Shown here: in pieces, positions 62,862-64,000 of the stretch
Layout of the letters: the number at the start of each line of letters is the position of its first letter
Numbering within the stretch: position 1 is the first letter of the stretch
Assembly (NCBI RefSeq): GCF_014197615.1
Contig: NZ_JACIFY010000001.1
Span: 124,001 to 188,000, forward strand
Direction of reading: 5' to 3'
Length of the DNA stretch: 64,000 bases
DNA from: Rhizobium esperanzae
GTDB lineage: Bacteria; Pseudomonadota; Alphaproteobacteria; Rhizobiales; Rhizobiaceae
The notes under the pieces: model-generated
Database searches by the model: none
What the model was told of the DNA's origin: nothing
What the model saw: the letters and a program-made list of their open reading frames with translations, nothing else
Translations under genes and position numbers: made by a program

Positions 62862-63524
62862 ATGATGTTCAAGTCTGAAAAGAAAATGCGGGCAGCACTG
62901 TCCGTTCTGGCAGTGGTGTTCGGCGCTTCGGCACCGGTCTCCTCCTTCGCACAGGATGCGGCGGCGCCGGCTCCGGCCGATGCTCCGGCGCAGGCCGCCG
63001 GCGCGCCGAAGCTCGGCTGGTACAAGACCTGCAGCAAGCAGGAAGACAACGACATCTGTGTTGTCCAGAACCTGATTCTCGCCAATGGCGGCCAGCTCGT
63101 CACGGCCGTCGGCCTGATCTCCGTCACTGGCAAGATCAACCGCAAGCTCCTGCAGGTCTCGGTTCCCACGGCACGCTTGGTTCCCCCCGGCATCCTCATG
63201 CAGATCGACGGCGGCAAGGGCCAGAAGCTCGATTACGCCGTCTGCCTGCCAGACAAGTGCACGGCCGAAATCCCGCTGACCGACGCGATGATCGCCAGCC
63301 TCAAGAAGGGCAGCGACGTGATTTTCACCTCGATCAACTTCCGTCGCGCTCCGAACCCGATCAAGATTTCGCTTGAAGGCTTCACCGGCGCTTATGACGG
63401 CGAACCGGTTTCCGAATCCAAGCTCGCCGAAAGCCAGCGCAGCCTGCAGGAAGGCATGCAGAAGAAGGCTGAAGAGGCCCGCAAGAAGCTGGAAGACGCC
63501 CAGAAGGCAGCCAAGGCTCAGTAA
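62862..63524 (+). CDS. IalB family invasion-associated protein
   Basis: A 220-residue exported protein. A signal peptide covers about residues 1-30 (ending SFA). The Pro/Ala-rich linker is followed by the IalB domain (GWYKTCSKQEDNDICVVQ; four cysteines: C55, C63 and the pair in AVCLPDKC). The C-terminus is a lysine-rich coiled coil (AEEARKKLEDAQKAAKAQ). IalB proteins aid invasion in Bartonella; in rhizobia their role is unknown. It diverges from the YejA-like gene and ends at a strong terminator. Confidence 0.85.
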   Translation: MMFKSEKKMRAALSVLAVVFGASAPVSSFAQDAAAPAPADAPAQAAGAPKLGWYKTCSKQEDNDICVVQNLILANGGQLVTAVGLISVTGKINRKLLQVSVPTARLVPPGILMQIDGGKGQKLDYAVCLPDKCTAEIPLTDAMIASLKKGSDVIFTSINFRRAPNPIKISLEGFTGAYDGEPVSESKLAESQRSLQEGMQKKAEEARKKLEDAQKAAKAQ

Positions 63525-63547
63525 TCCCGGCCATCAGGCTTGAACAG

Positions 63548-63573
63548 AAACCCGGCTTCGTGCCGGGTTTTTT
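63548..63573 (+). terminator. Terminator of the IalB-like gene
   Basis: Perfect 9-bp stem AAACCCGGC (63548-63556) / GCCGGGTTT (63562-63570) with TTCGT loop, followed by three more T. Confidence 0.92.
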
Positions 63574-63627
63574 GTTGGCAATCTCTGCGCTCTACGCGGA
63601 TGAGGGGCATCCCGTCGTAAGCTGAAA

Positions 63628-63659
63628 GAAAAAGGCCTCGCTGGGAGAGGCGAGGCCTT
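63628..63659 (-). terminator. Terminator of hspQ
   Basis: Perfect 10-bp stem AAGGCCTCGC (63632-63641) / GCGAGGCCTT (63650-63659). Read on the minus strand it is followed by TTTTTCTTTC, ending the hspQ transcript. Confidence 0.88.
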
Positions 63660-63682
63660 GTTTCACCGATCGGCACACTGAT

Positions 63683-64000
63683 TTAGTGGGCGAAGCTCAT
63701 CTTGGGTTTGAACTGCCCTGACGGGGCCTGATCGAAAATCTGGTAGATCTGCGGATTGCGAAGCGGCGTGCCGCTTTCGTCGTTCATCAGGTTCTGCTCG
63801 GAGACATAAGCGACATATTCGCTTTCGTCATTTTCGGCGAGAAGGTGATAGAAGGGCTGATCCCTGCTCGGGCGCACCTCTGCGGGAATAGAGTTCCACC
63901 ATTCCTCCGTATTCGCGAATTCCGGATCAACATCGAAGATGACGCCGCGAAACGGAAATACCTTGTGCCGAACCACTTCGCCGATACTGAACTTTGCTAT
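63683..64000 (-). CDS. hspQ: HspQ heat shock protein, partial at right edge
   Basis: At least 105 residues of HspQ are visible; the frame continues open to the window edge, so the true N-terminus lies beyond 64000. The edge-proximal residues read IAKFSIGEVVRHKVFPFRG, the typical HspQ opening, and FDVDPEFANTEEWW follows. HspQ is a small cytosolic heat-shock protein; in E. coli it binds hemimethylated DNA and modulates Lon activity. It has its own terminator on the left. A GTG at 63976 is internal, not the start. Confidence 0.88.
   Translation of the reverse strand: MAKFSIGEVVRHKVFPFRGVIFDVDPEFANTEEWWNSIPAEVRPSRDQPFYHLLAENDESEYVAYVSEQNLMNDESGTPLRNPQIYQIFDQAPSGQFKPKMSFAH

Overview
The window looks like chromosome of a Rhizobium in the R. 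etli / R. leguminosarum group. This is inferred from gene content; no search was run. Pointers are a phosphatidylcholine synthase with the Pcs-type motif, a DUF982 protein, an IalB-family protein, HspQ, the recG / sdhE-mfd arrangement, an EcfG-type stress promoter, many binding-protein-dependent sugar transporters, uniformly GC-rich codon use and several GC-rich palindromic intergenic elements. No tRNA, rRNA, CRISPR array, transposase, integrase or prophage gene was seen. 63 features below are genes or sites; many long open frames antisense to genes were left out.

Layout. 1-2.4 kb: a window-edge palindrome, a cyclase fused to a DUF4242 domain, and three small genes. 2.4-5.2 kb: an FAD monooxygenase divergent from a MarR regulator with two matching operators, a DUF2938 membrane protein and an intergenic repeat element. 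5.2-12.7 kb: sugar module 1, with ThuA-like and Gfo/Idh/MocA proteins and a ROK repressor on the minus strand, divergent from a four-gene sugar ABC importer. 12.8-20.8 kb: sugar-acid module 2, with a FadR-type regulator, a mannonate-dehydratase-like enzyme and 5-dehydro-4-deoxyglucarate dehydratase, divergent from a Dpp-type ABC importer. 21.0-29.3 kb: module 3, with a LacI repressor divergent from an 840-residue protein of no family I recognise and a third sugar importer.

29.3-38.2 kb: a small stress protein, a DUF3606-like protein, a GFA-family protein, a MacA/MacB-like efflux system, a HicAB toxin-antitoxin pair, a GntR regulator, ferredoxin-NADP reductase, phosphatidylcholine synthase and a quinone oxidoreductase. 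38.3-48.6 kb: a BMP-type nucleoside importer whose ATPase-permease junction carries a triplicated 22-bp repeat, then a YtfQRT-YjfF-type galactofuranose importer ending in its own GntR regulator. 48.8-64 kb: housekeeping genes glmU, glmS, a DUF502 protein, recG, sdhE and mfd, then OsmC, GrpB and FrnE-like proteins, a YejA-like binding protein, an IalB-like protein and hspQ running off the end.

The middle of the window is a string of catabolic modules, each pairing an importer with its own one-component repressor and sometimes with enzymes. The strongest candidate for undescribed biology is the module around the 840-residue protein (21.0-29.3 kb). The most unusual DNA structures are the 22-bp triplication at 39.8 kb, the 17-bp palindrome at position 30, the three hairpins between ytfQ and ytfR, and the 39-bp inverted repeats at 5.05-5.22 kb.
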